Shown: positions 16,800 through 24,288 of the stretch, piece after piece
Layout: each line of letters starts with the position of its first letter
How positions within the stretch are numbered: position 1 is the first letter of the stretch
Origin: Gemmatimonadota bacterium
Lineage (GTDB): Bacteria; Gemmatimonadota; Gemmatimonadetes; Gemmatimonadales; GWC2-71-9
Length of the DNA stretch: 33,253 bases
Assembly: GCA_009692115.1 (NCBI GenBank)
Contig: SHZU01000001.1
Span: forward strand, 388,345-421,597
Direction of reading: 5' to 3'
Position numbers and translations under genes: made by a program
Notes under the pieces: model-generated
Database searches by the model: none
The model's input: the letters and a program-made list of their open reading frames with translations, nothing else
What the model was told of the DNA's origin: nothing

Positions 16800-17014
16800 G
16801 AGCGCATCTTGCCTTCCCGCTTGATACTGAAGAACCCAAGTACGGAGCCGACCACCATGCCAACCAAGGTGAAGAGCGGCGTAGTGTGGATCCACCGGTC
16901 GAGCGCCAGCCCACCCAGTAGGAACATCACGATCGCTCCGGCGAACCGCGTGGCGGCGGCGAGGGGACTAGGGGTCCCGGCGCCGCCGGCCGAATTCGGT
17001 TCCTGGGTTCGCAT
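16763..17014 (-). CDS. AtpZ/AtpI family protein
   Basis: This 83-residue protein has two membrane helices (AAATRFAGAIVMFLLGGLALDRW and LFTLVGMVVGSVLGFFSI) separated by a short turn with the characteristic LDRWIHTTPLF. This is the AtpZ-type pattern found first in many ATP synthase operons, linked to ion handling or c-ring assembly. The ATG at 17014 is preferred to a TTG at 17023. It is the first gene of the ATP synthase operon. Confidence 0.85.
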   Translation of the reverse strand: MRTQEPNSAGGAGTPSPLAAATRFAGAIVMFLLGGLALDRWIHTTPLFTLVGMVVGSVLGFFSIKREGKMRSWSDKPRDSDSP

Positions 17015-17032
17015 TGGCGCCAAAGATATTCG

Positions 17033-17052
17033 CTTGTGAAATTTTTCGCAAG
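17033..17052. promoter_or_regulatory. 20-bp near-palindrome upstream of the ATP synthase operon
   Basis: CTTGTGAAA (17033-17041) and TTTCGCAAG (17044-17052) form an inverted repeat with one mismatch in nine and a 2-base centre, 19 bases before the AtpZ-like start. It is unusually AT-rich for this window. The 94-base gap 17015-17108 should hold the operon promoter, so a repressor or activator site is plausible. No strong -35/-10 pair was found. Confidence 0.4.
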
Positions 17053-17108
17053 CAACTAATGGCGCAGCTCAACTCTTTATCCAGCAAGTGATTAGGCGAT
17101 GCCAGCAT

Positions 17109-18725
17109 CTAATGGGGCCGGGCCGGAACCCGGCAGGAGTAATTGGCCGCCTCGGCGGTCGACCCGGTTCCCCGATATTCCGCCACCTTGGGGTAGGCGC
17201 AGAGCGGCCGGCTGACCGGAGCGGCCTTGGCTGGGTCCAAAAGCGGCTCGCCCGGCCGGATGCCGGCACCGATGATCTGCTCGGGGGCCACGCCGTTCTC
17301 GACCCACCGATTGAGCGCGGCCACCATGTCCCGGCCGGGATCGCCGGCATGGGCCGAAGGCTCGTTCTGGCCGAAATCGGCGGGTCCGATGCCGCCGCCG
17401 CAGTGCCCCATGCCCGGGACCATGAACAAACGGTAGAACTCCGGCACCGACGGACCCAAGGTCGCGAGGACCTGCTCGTAGTATTCGATCGAGCCCGGCG
17501 CCGGGATCGCGGCGTCACCCCAGCCGTGGTACTGAATGAGCTTCCCGCCCCGGGCCCGGAACGGTCCGAGGTTGGAGTCGGTGGCATCGAGCACCGGAGC
17601 GAGTTTGGCCATGGCGGTCGCAAGGTCGCGATCGAAGTCCATGGTCCGGTAGTCCCAATCAGGCTTCTCGAACACCATACTTTGGTAAAAGGTCGTGCCG
17701 AACCAGGCCAGGAACGGGAGCGGTTGCTCTGGACTGGCCACCACCCAGCGATGCCAGTTGCCCATGATCGCCTCGGTGCCGGGCACCGCCCCCGCGTAGA
17801 TCTGCTCCCCAGTCCGCGGGTTCCGCGGCCCCTGGTAGATCTTCCGGAGGGCCGCCAGCTGGGCCGCCGTTAGGCAATCCGCGCCGTCCGCTCCGGTACA
17901 TTGGAGCGGCGCCGGATCGAACCGGCAGATCCGGGGATCCTCGATCAGCCCGTCGGCCACCCGGTCGAGCCGGTCGCAGGCGGCCGCGGCGGCCCGCTGG
18001 ATCAGGCCCAGCTTGGCGACCGGAATGGCGCTCCCGGCCGTCTCGTTGAGGGCCCTCCAATTCCACACCCCGGAGGTCAGGAGCCGGGTCCAATTGTTGG
18101 CGGGGGCGCCGGCGATGATCCCGTCGAAGTCGGCGGGATACCGTTGGGCCTCCATCAACGCCTCGCGGCCACCATCGGAGCAGCCCACGAAATACGAACG
18201 GCTCGCCGCCTTCCCGTAAAACGACTCGACGAGGACCTTGGCGTGGACCGCCGTGAGGTGGACCGCCCGGTGCCCGAAGTCGACGACCTTCTCCGGATGA
18301 CCCGCCGCGAACACCGGGCTCATCCCGGTATGTCCGTTGTCGGTGCCGGCCGTGGCAAAGCCGCGCTTCAATCCGTTGGCCAGCGAGGACGCGGGGATGC
18401 TCCCCGCGTATCCACCATTCCCCGCCTGCTGGAACTTCCCGTTCCAGGTGGCCGCCGCCGGCAGCCACACCTCGAATTTGATCTCCGAGTCCGCCGTCGG
18501 CCGGGCCGTGCCCTGAACCCGGCAGTAGGCCGGCAGCGCCATCGGTGAGCCCGGCAACCCGTCGGCCGGCGGCGTAAACACCCCCGCCGCTACCTCGGTT
18601 GCCGCGGTGACCACCGCGTCCGCCAGCCTCGTCCCAACCAAGCTCCCACAGGCCCGCGGCGCGGCCGCCGACCGCGCCGACCCGGCCGCCAGCACGACCA
18701 TCCCCGCTACCGCAAGACGTCTCAT
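17109..18725 (-). CDS. Tannase/feruloyl esterase family protein, exported
   Basis: The start at 18725 is preceded by GAGGGG at 4 bases. The in-frame ATG at 18737 has no such site. The 538-residue protein begins with a signal peptide (MRRLAVAGMVVLAAGSARSAAA). The nucleophile lies in GCSDGG (Cys182-Ser183), the acid is Asp404 in YHGWGD, and His441 is followed by Cys442 in GMGHCGGG. This is the CS-D-HC motif of the tannase family, where the two Cys form a disulfide holding the triad. Other Cys are consistent with an exported fold. Such enzymes hydrolyse aromatic esters such as gallate or ferulate esters of plant material. It is divergent from the MoxR gene and upstream of the ATP synthase operon. 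Confidence 0.93.
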   Translation of the reverse strand: MRRLAVAGMVVLAAGSARSAAAPRACGSLVGTRLADAVVTAATEVAAGVFTPPADGLPGSPMALPAYCRVQGTARPTADSEIKFEVWLPAAATWNGKFQQAGNGGYAGSIPASSLANGLKRGFATAGTDNGHTGMSPVFAAGHPEKVVDFGHRAVHLTAVHAKVLVESFYGKAASRSYFVGCSDGGREALMEAQRYPADFDGIIAGAPANNWTRLLTSGVWNWRALNETAGSAIPVAKLGLIQRAAAAACDRLDRVADGLIEDPRICRFDPAPLQCTGADGADCLTAAQLAALRKIYQGPRNPRTGEQIYAGAVPGTEAIMGNWHRWVVASPEQPLPFLAWFGTTFYQSMVFEKPDWDYRTMDFDRDLATAMAKLAPVLDATDSNLGPFRARGGKLIQYHGWGDAAIPAPGSIEYYEQVLATLGPSVPEFYRLFMVPGMGHCGGGIGPADFGQNEPSAHAGDPGRDMVAALNRWVENGVAPEQIIGAGIRPGEPLLDPAKAAPVSRPLCAYPKVAEYRGTGSTAEAANYSCRVPARPH

Positions 18726-18826
18726 CACGCCCCTCATTTTTTTGGTTGACGTCCCAATCTACCACTCCCGCCACCGCCTCTTGCCTCCACCCCCCCGCAA
18801 CGTTTCCTTTCGCCCCCACGTAAGGT

Positions 18827-18854
18827 GCCGAGCGCCGAGCGCCGAGCGCCGAGA
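18827..18854. repeat. Four tandem GCCGAGC heptamers
   Basis: Three exact GCCGAGC units and a fourth ending in A occupy 18827-18854, in the 152-base gap between the divergent tannase and MoxR genes, 24 bases before the MoxR ATG. The same heptamer occurs twice in tandem at 15591-15604. No other promoter signal is evident in this gap. Slippage-prone repeats here could alter spacing of the MoxR promoter or leader. Confidence 0.6.
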
Positions 18855-18877
18855 CCTTTACCAGGCTTCCCAACTTC

Positions 18878-19900
18878 ATGGCCGCACCCCAACGCGTTCC
18901 ATCCAACGACGTCGAAGAACTCCGCCGCCTTGCCGGTGCCATGGATTCACTCCGATCCCAAGTCGCCAAGCGTATCGTGGGGCAAACGGAGGTGGTCGAC
19001 GGGGTCGTGACCGCGATCCTGGCCGGCGGCCATGCCTTGTTGGTGGGCGTTCCCGGCCTGGCCAAGACCTTGATGGTCCAGACCGTGGCTGAGGCGCTGG
19101 AGTTGTCCTTCAACCGGGTCCAGTTCACCCCGGATCTGATGCCGGGCGATATCACCGGGACCGAAATCGTCGAAGAGGACCCGGCCACGGGGCGGCGGGC
19201 GTTCCGGTTTGTGCCCGGGCCGATCTTTGCCCACGTCGTGCTGGCCGACGAAATCAACCGGACTCCTCCGAAGACCCAGGCCGCGTTGCTGCAGGCCATG
19301 CAGGAGCACCAGGTCACGGCGGCCGGCAAGACCTACGCGCTGCCCGATCCGTTTTTCGTACTGGCCACCCAGAATCCGATCGAGCAGGAGGGCACCTATC
19401 CGTTACCCGAGGCCCAGCTCGACCGGTTCATGCTCGATTTGCGGGTGAGTTATCCGAGCAAGGCCGAGGAAGAGGCCATCGTCGAGCAAACCACCGGATC
19501 GCGGAAGGTCAAACTCGAGCCGGTCCTCGATGCGGCGGCCCTGCACGGGATGCAGGACTTGGTGCGGCGGATTCCGGTCTCGAAGGGCCTGATCGCCTCG
19601 GCGGTGACGTTGGCGCGGATGACCCGGCCGGTGGATGCGGAGTCGCCGGCGTTGGTGAAGGAGTACGTCGAGTGGGGCGCGGGCCCGCGCGCGTCCCAGT
19701 ACCTGGTGTTAGGCGCCAAGGCCCGGGCGGCGATGGCGGGCCGCCCGATGGCGGATCTCGACGACGTGAAGGCCATTGCCCCGTTCGTGTTGCGGCACCG
19801 GGTGGTGACGAACTTTGCGGCCGAAGCGGCCAGCCGCAGCAGCGACGACCTGATCCGGGAGTTGGTGGCGGGCTCCGCTTGGCAGACGCGGCGGATCTAG
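18878..19900 (+). CDS. MoxR-family AAA+ ATPase
   Basis: This 340-residue protein has Walker A GVPGLAKT (57-64), Walker B VLADE (121-125), a sensor Asn in ATQNP (166) and an Arg in QLDRFMLD (183), all in MoxR spacing. MoxR ATPases act as chaperones that help mature or activate other proteins, usually with a DUF58 protein and VWA-domain proteins encoded just downstream. Here no such partner follows; a convergent DUF1801 gene ends 17 bases after the stop. The ATG at 18878 lacks an obvious ribosome-binding site, so a start at MDSLRSQ (residue 22) is possible. Confidence 0.94.
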   Translation: MAAPQRVPSNDVEELRRLAGAMDSLRSQVAKRIVGQTEVVDGVVTAILAGGHALLVGVPGLAKTLMVQTVAEALELSFNRVQFTPDLMPGDITGTEIVEEDPATGRRAFRFVPGPIFAHVVLADEINRTPPKTQAALLQAMQEHQVTAAGKTYALPDPFFVLATQNPIEQEGTYPLPEAQLDRFMLDLRVSYPSKAEEEAIVEQTTGSRKVKLEPVLDAAALHGMQDLVRRIPVSKGLIASAVTLARMTRPVDAESPALVKEYVEWGAGPRASQYLVLGAKARAAMAGRPMADLDDVKAIAPFVLRHRVVTNFAAEAASRSSDDLIRELVAGSAWQTRRI

Positions 19901-19917
19901 CGCCCGTGCCGGATGCC

Positions 19918-20316
19918 CTAAGCCTTCGGCTTCTTCTTCGCTTTCCCCTTCGAAGTACCGTTCAGAGCAACCGCCTGGCGAATCAGCGCCTTGAAGGCGG
20001 CTGCATTAACCCGGCCGCCTTCGGGAATGTCGATCGCGCGGCGGGTATTGCCTTCGAGACTCGAATTGTAGAGACCGGCCGGATCCTTTAGCGCCGCGCC
20101 TTTGGCGAAGGTCAGCTTCACGACCTGCTGGTAAGTTTCGCCGGTACAGATGATACCGTCGTGCGACCACACCGGCGTCCCCTTCCACTTCCACTCTTCG
20201 ACGACCTCCGGATCGGCGTCCTTGATGAGCTTCCGCATTCGGGCGAGGGTTTCTCCCCGCCAGTCGCCGAGCTCGGCGATTCGGTTCGAGATCAGTTCCG
20301 CCGCGGACGGATTCAT
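19918..20316 (-). CDS. DUF1801 (YdhG-like) domain protein
   Basis: The ATG at 20316 has AAGGGG about 5 bases upstream and gives 132 residues. The DUF1801 pattern is visible: ADPEVVEEWKWKGTPVWSHDGIICTGETYQQVVKLTFAKGA. It is followed by the usual segment on the size and shape of the response (LYNSSLEGNTRRAIDIPEG). It ends in a Lys-rich tail. These small alpha/beta proteins have no firm function. The start codon overlaps the stop of an upstream frame (ATGA) of which only the last two dozen codons remain. Confidence 0.88.
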   Translation of the reverse strand: MNPSAAELISNRIAELGDWRGETLARMRKLIKDADPEVVEEWKWKGTPVWSHDGIICTGETYQQVVKLTFAKGAALKDPAGLYNSSLEGNTRRAIDIPEGGRVNAAAFKALIRQAVALNGTSKGKAKKKPKA

Positions 20317-20384
20317 GGCTTCCCCTTCGGCCGAGGCCGATTGTCGCAATACACCGCCGCCACCTTGTCGATAAACGCTTCCGG
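20313..20384 (-). pseudogene. 3' remnant of an unknown gene upstream of DUF1801
   Basis: On the minus strand a frame reading [22 protein letters not shown] and then TGA overlaps the DUF1801 start codon (ATGA), as in a normal two-gene operon. Upstream of about 20384 the sequence changes to phosphoglucomutase coding on the other strand, so only the C-terminal tip remains. I do not recognise the family. It could be chance open sequence, but the coupled stop/start and codon pattern favour a real remnant. Confidence 0.35.
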
Positions 20385-21001
20385 CGCGGCCCCAGTGGCC
20401 GGCGAGCGCGGTGGTCGGCAAGACCCTGGTGTCGAGCGCCATCATCGACCGGGTCGTTAGCGCCGCCGGCCGCCGCCTCATGGAAGTGCCGGTCGGATTC
20501 AAGTGGTTCACGACGGGGCTCTTCGACGGCCGCTGTTGCTTCGGCGGCGAAGAGAGCGCGGGGGCGAGCTTCCTCCGCCGGGACGGGTCGGTGTGGACGA
20601 CGGACAAGGACGGGCTGCTCCTCGGCCTCTTGGCCGCGGAGATCACCGCCGTCACCGGGAAAGACCCCGGGGAACATTACCGGGAAATCACCGCCGCGCT
20701 CGGTTCGCCGGTCTATACCCGGATCGACACCCCGTGCCCGGCGGCGGCGAAGGCGGGATTCAAGCGCCTGACCCCCGAGGCCGTCACCGCCACGACCCTC
20801 GGGGGTGACCCGATCGAGGCGAAGCTCACCCAGGCGCCGGGCAACGGAGCGGCCATCGGGGGACTCAAGGTCACGACCCTAAACGGCTGGTTCGCGGCGC
20901 GACCCTCGGGCACGGAGAACGTCTACAAGCTCTATGCGGAGAGCTTCCGCGACGCCGGCCACCTCGACCGCGTGGTGGCGGATGCCCAAGCCATGCTGTA
21001 G
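20384..21001 (+). pseudogene. pgm: Phosphoglucomutase, C-terminal fragment
   Basis: From [17 protein letters not shown] onward, about 204 residues match the C-terminal third of alpha-D-glucose phosphate-specific phosphoglucomutase. They include [26 protein letters not shown]-like (here [12 protein letters not shown]), [40 protein letters not shown] and the phosphate-binding [12 protein letters not shown] loop. A full enzyme has about 545 residues; the first roughly 340, with the catalytic phosphoserine and metal loop, are missing. A stop codon lies in frame just upstream at 20372, and the first possible start is a GTG at 20411. The fragment cannot be an active mutase. The 3' end is natural. 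Confidence 0.82.
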
Positions 21002-22136
21002 CGGGTGCTCGGCTAGGGTACTCTAAGATTTTTTCTCTGTCAAAGACTCCGACCAGCGCCGGCCGCTTCAGATCCACGAGTCCCCGGCGGATCCGGACCA
21101 TGGGCACACACCCGGCGCCCCCCGATGCGGCCGGCTCGAACCGGACCCCGTTGTGGACGGCAAAGGCCGGATCCATCCGGCCGCAGGCACCGGCTTCGCG
21201 GCCGGTGGCGTCGAGCGAGGCCAGCCGCTTCTCGAGGGCCTCGAGCGCGAGTCGGGGACCCCAATACACGCTCTTCGGATCCCGGAGCGCCGGGGCGGCG
21301 AACTGCTCTTTCCGGCGTTGATAGTCCGACTCGTCGGATTTGTCGGCCGCATCGAGTTCTCCGGCGAGGGTCGTTGGATTCCGGAATTGCGTCTTCCAAC
21401 GATCGGCCCGCTTCGCGCGCCGCTCGGCCTTGGCCTGCGGCGTCATCGACGCCTCGAGTTGCTCGAGTGACGACTTGGCATTCCGGTCCATGTCGGCGAT
21501 CAGTTTCTTGACTCGCTCGATCTCGCCTTCGAGGAGCACCCCGACTGGAGCCGGCTCGAGGACCGATCGTCCGTCCTTGGTGAACACCAGCATCGAGTTG
21601 TAGAGGGTGCCACCCCCGATCTGACCAAAGGTTCGCGGTTCCGCAAACATGCCCTGCAACGGGTCCTCGGCCACCAATCCGCGAGTGAAGTTGCCCCGGG
21701 TGGCCGGGTCCTCGAGGTTCGGTGGCGTAGGCGGGTTGTTGGTTTCGAACCACGCCAACAAGTGGGCGTCGCCGGTCTTGGGCCACAAAGACCCATCCGG
21801 ACGCAGTTTGACGTCCTGCGGGGCCGACCAGTAGACGATCAATCGTTCGCGGACCGCGCCATCCCAGACCGTCGGCCATGCGATTGCCAGCGTGGCATGT
21901 TTAGCCGGTTGGCTGAAGACTGGCGCGGCCTTCAGAAGATCATAGACCCGTTCAGCGCGGGACCGTGCCGCCCTGAGCTCCGCCGGCGTCAACTGGCGTT
22001 GGGTCGACGGTCGGACGTCGGGGTCGGGGTCCCAGGTCACGATCGAGCTCATCCGCGGGGGAGAAACCGAGGTGACCTGGGCCGTGGCAAGGCCCGGAAA
22101 GAGGGCGAGGCCGAGGGCCAAACGAAGTGGAGTCAT
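20871..22136 (-). CDS. Exported protein of unknown family, 3' end disrupted
   Basis: The ATG at 22136 begins a signal peptide ([20 protein letters not shown]). The next roughly 345 residues look like a real secreted domain: [39 protein letters not shown], a charged helical stretch ([32 protein letters not shown] split by turns) and a Cys-containing end ([25 protein letters not shown]). I do not recognise the family. After VGVFD (about 21045) the codons turn atypical (AGA GAA AAA ATC TTA) and the frame runs 131 bases antisense to the phosphoglucomutase end, stopping only at 20871. The natural C-terminus is probably lost near 21035-21045; the last 50-60 residues are likely artefactual. Confidence 0.6.
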   Translation of the reverse strand: MTPLRLALGLALFPGLATAQVTSVSPPRMSSIVTWDPDPDVRPSTQRQLTPAELRAARSRAERVYDLLKAAPVFSQPAKHATLAIAWPTVWDGAVRERLIVYWSAPQDVKLRPDGSLWPKTGDAHLLAWFETNNPPTPPNLEDPATRGNFTRGLVAEDPLQGMFAEPRTFGQIGGGTLYNSMLVFTKDGRSVLEPAPVGVLLEGEIERVKKLIADMDRNAKSSLEQLEASMTPQAKAERRAKRADRWKTQFRNPTTLAGELDAADKSDESDYQRRKEQFAAPALRDPKSVYWGPRLALEALEKRLASLDATGREAGACGRMDPAFAVHNGVRFEPAASGGAGCVPMVRIRRGLVDLKRPALVGVFDREKILEYPSRAPATAWLGHPPPRGRGGRRRGSSPHRACRRSPCPRVAPRTSRLGS

Positions 22137-22183
22137 GGGGATGGGAGGTATTCGGCCGCGCCTCGAATATCTATCGTCCCTAG

Positions 22184-22198
22184 TTTGTACAGTACGAA
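22184..22198. promoter_or_regulatory. TTTGTAC-A-GTACGAA near-palindrome, putative operator
   Basis: A 15-bp inverted repeat with one mismatch and a single central base (containing TGTACA at 22186-22191) ends 3 bases before the -35 box of the lipid-modification operon. Position and symmetry fit an activator or repressor site. TGTACA-type half sites are used by B12-dependent MerR-family light regulators (CarH/LitR) in other bacteria. Assigning this site to such a regulator is speculation. Confidence 0.45.
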
Positions 22199-22201
22199 AT
22201 A

Positions 22202-22230
22202 TTGACAAACCGCCGCTCTCGACGTATTAT
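22202..22230 (+). promoter_or_regulatory. Near-consensus sigma70 promoter of the lipid-modification operon
   Basis: TTGACA (22202-22207), a 17-base spacer and TATTAT (22225-22230) match the housekeeping consensus at 11 of 12 positions, which is striking in a GC-rich window. Transcription should begin near 22237. This excludes the TTG at 22202 as a start codon for the oxidoreductase and points to the GTG at 22283. Confidence 0.75.
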
Positions 22231-22253
22231 CGACGTTCCAGGGCCTCCGTCCG

Positions 22254-22286
22254 ATGACCAACCCGAACCTTCAGCCAACGGCGTGA
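22254..22286 (+). other. Possible 10-codon leader ORF
   Basis: In the predicted 5' leader an ATG at 22254 opens a short frame, MTNPNLQPTA, whose TGA overlaps the GTG start of the oxidoreductase (GTGA). Neither start has a strong ribosome-binding site. The arrangement could couple translation of the oxidoreductase to the leader, or be chance. Confidence 0.25.
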
Positions 22287-23509
22287 CCAGAGTCGCCATC
22301 ATCGGCAGCGGCGTGTCCGGACTGGTCGTAGCCCGGGGCCTTCGTTCGACCCACGACATCACCGTGTTCGAGGCCGACCGCCGGATCGGCGGGCACGTCC
22401 ATACCTGGACCGTGGAGCGCGAGAGCCGGACCTGGGCCATCGATTCCGGTTTCATCGTGTACAACGAGCGGAACTACCCCCACTTCACCCGGCTCATCGC
22501 CGAGCTCGGGGTTCCGACCCAACCCAGCACGATGAGCTTCAGCGTGCGGCATGACGGCGCCGATCTCGAGTACAACGGCTCGACCATTCGACAACTCTTT
22601 GCCCAAAAGCGGAACCTGCTCCGGCCGTCGTTCCTCCGGATGCTCACGGAGATCCTCCGCTTCAATCGCGAGGCGACGGCGGCGGCCGGAAGCCTTGGCG
22701 ATGCGCCGATTCGCGAGTTGCTGGATCGCGGTGGATATTCCGCCGCATTCCGCGATTGGTATCTGCTCCCGATGGGGTCGGCGATCTGGTCGATCCCCGC
22801 TTCGACCGTGCTCGCGATGCCGGCCCGGTTCTTCGTACAGTTCTTTTCCAATCACGGCATGCTCACGGTGGACGACCGGCCCGAGTGGCGAGTGGTCTCC
22901 GGAGGGTCGTCGCGGTATGTCGGGGCCCTGGTGGCGCCGTTTCGCGACCAGATCCGGACGGGGTCGCCGGTTCGCCGGGTCAGCCGATTCGCCGACCGGG
23001 TCGAGGTCAACGGCGAGGCGTTCGACCGGGTCGTCCTGGCCTGTCACAGCGATCAAGCGCTCGCGATCCTGGCTGAGGCTACCCCGCTGGAGCGGGAGCT
23101 ACTCGGATCGCTCCCCTATCAAGCCAACGAGGCCGTGCTCCACACCGATGCCTCGGTGCTCCCGCGACGGCGGGCGGCGTGGGGAGCCTGGAACTACCGG
23201 CTGGGCCATGATGCCGGGTCGCCGGCTGTCGTGACCTATAACATGAACCTGCTCCAGTCCCTCGAGGCGCCGGTCACGTTCTGCGTCACCCTCAACGGCG
23301 ACCATCTGATCGATCCGGCCCAAGTGATCGGCCGGGTGCAATACCACCATCCGGTCGCGACCGTAGCAGGGGCCGCGGCGCGGGCTCGCCGGAGTGAAGT
23401 GAGTGGCGCCGGACGGACCCACTACTGCGGGGCGTACTGGGGCAACGGCTTTCACGAAGACGGGGTCGCCAGCGGGCTGGCGGTCGTCTCGGAGATTGGG
23501 TCGCCGTGA
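22283..23509 (+). CDS. FAD/NAD(P)-binding oxidoreductase (COG2907-type, amine-oxidase/desaturase-like)
   Basis: From the GTG at 22283 the product has 408 residues and starts almost at the dinucleotide-binding fold TRVAIIGSGVSGLVVARGL (GSGVSG at 8-13), followed by the FAD-binding EADRRIGGH and the segment IDSGFIVYNERNYPHF. The C-terminus has the second FAD motif (YCGAYWGNGFHEDGVASG). This family resembles phytoene desaturases and amine oxidases and is regularly encoded beside DUF1365 and cyclopropane-fatty-acid synthase genes, where action on membrane acyl chains is suspected. Its stop overlaps the next start (GTGA). First gene of a four-gene overlapping operon. Confidence 0.88.
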   Translation: MTRVAIIGSGVSGLVVARGLRSTHDITVFEADRRIGGHVHTWTVERESRTWAIDSGFIVYNERNYPHFTRLIAELGVPTQPSTMSFSVRHDGADLEYNGSTIRQLFAQKRNLLRPSFLRMLTEILRFNREATAAAGSLGDAPIRELLDRGGYSAAFRDWYLLPMGSAIWSIPASTVLAMPARFFVQFFSNHGMLTVDDRPEWRVVSGGSSRYVGALVAPFRDQIRTGSPVRRVSRFADRVEVNGEAFDRVVLACHSDQALAILAEATPLERELLGSLPYQANEAVLHTDASVLPRRRAAWGAWNYRLGHDAGSPAVVTYNMNLLQSLEAPVTFCVTLNGDHLIDPAQVIGRVQYHHPVATVAGAAARARRSEVSGAGRTHYCGAYWGNGFHEDGVASGLAVVSEIGSP

Positions 23510-24288
23510 ACAGTTGCCTCTATCGCGGCACCATCCGCCACCGACGGCTCTCACCGGTGTCGCACACGTTCCGGTATCCGCTGTTCATGTGCTACCTCGA
23601 TCTGGCCGAGCTCCCCGCGCTGTTCGACCAGCGCTGGCTTTGGTCGGCCCGCCGGCCATCCGTGGCATGGTTCCGCCGTGCGGACTATCTCGGCGATCCG
23701 TCGATCCCCCTCGACACCGCGGTTCGCGATCTCGTCACCGAGAGAACCGGCCGCCGGCCGACCGGCGCGATCCGACTCCTCACCCACCTCCGCTACTTCG
23801 GCGTGGCGATGAACCCGGTGAGCTTCTACTACTGCCACGACCCGGCCGGCCGGGGCATCGAGGCGATCGTGGCGGAAATCACCAACACGCCGTGGGGCGA
23901 ACGACACGCGTACGTCCTGGTGCCGGGGCCCGAGCAGCAGACCGCCCGCTCGATCGGATTCCGGCTCGTCAAGGAGTTTCACGTTTCGCCGTTTCTGCCG
24001 ATGGAGATGGGCTACGACTGGACTTTCTCCGCGCCCGGCGAACGACTGGCCGTGCACATGAAGAATCTGAGCCGCGGTGGCCGGGTGTTCGATGCGACGC
24101 TCGCTCTTCGGCGGGAGCCGATCACCACCGGCTCACTGGCAGCGGCGCTGGCCCGTCATCCCTGGATGACCGCCTCGGTGGCCCTCGGCATTTACTGGCA
24201 AGCGCTCCGGCTTTGGCTCAAGCGGGCGCCGTTCCACGTTCACCCCTCGCTCCGGAAGACCCATGACGTTGCTGACCGCGCTCGCTGA
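23506..24288 (+). CDS. DUF1365 family protein
   Basis: This 260-residue protein starts at a GTG overlapping the previous stop. DUF1365 (COG3496) signatures are clear: SCLYRGTIRHRRLSPVSHTF at the N-terminus, RLLTHLRYFGVAMNPVSFYYC, EITNTPWGERHAYVL, and KEFHVSPFLPMEMGYDWTF. There is no signal peptide; a hydrophobic stretch near 228-240 may touch the membrane. The biochemical function of the family is unknown, but it is nearly always next to the oxidoreductase and CFA-synthase types found here. The last 26 bases overlap the next gene. Confidence 0.93.
   Translation: MNSCLYRGTIRHRRLSPVSHTFRYPLFMCYLDLAELPALFDQRWLWSARRPSVAWFRRADYLGDPSIPLDTAVRDLVTERTGRRPTGAIRLLTHLRYFGVAMNPVSFYYCHDPAGRGIEAIVAEITNTPWGERHAYVLVPGPEQQTARSIGFRLVKEFHVSPFLPMEMGYDWTFSAPGERLAVHMKNLSRGGRVFDATLALRREPITTGSLAAALARHPWMTASVALGIYWQALRLWLKRAPFHVHPSLRKTHDVADRAR

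Noticed and set aside
19920-19932. Small hairpin AAGCC-TTC-GGCTT after the MoxR stop, followed by a C/T-rich stretch, as a possible terminator.
   Set aside because: The stem is only 5 bp, lies inside the DUF1801 coding end, and no uninterrupted U-run follows.
20411-21001. Treating the phosphoglucomutase C-terminal frame as a functional small gene.
   Set aside because: It lacks the catalytic serine and metal-binding domains, has no credible ribosome-binding site, and starts abruptly within the conserved fold.
22202-22282. An N-terminal extension of the FAD oxidoreductase from a TTG at 22202.
   Set aside because: That TTG is the first three bases of the -35 box, so it would not be transcribed. 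The extension has no conserved features and the FAD fold starts right after GTG 22283.
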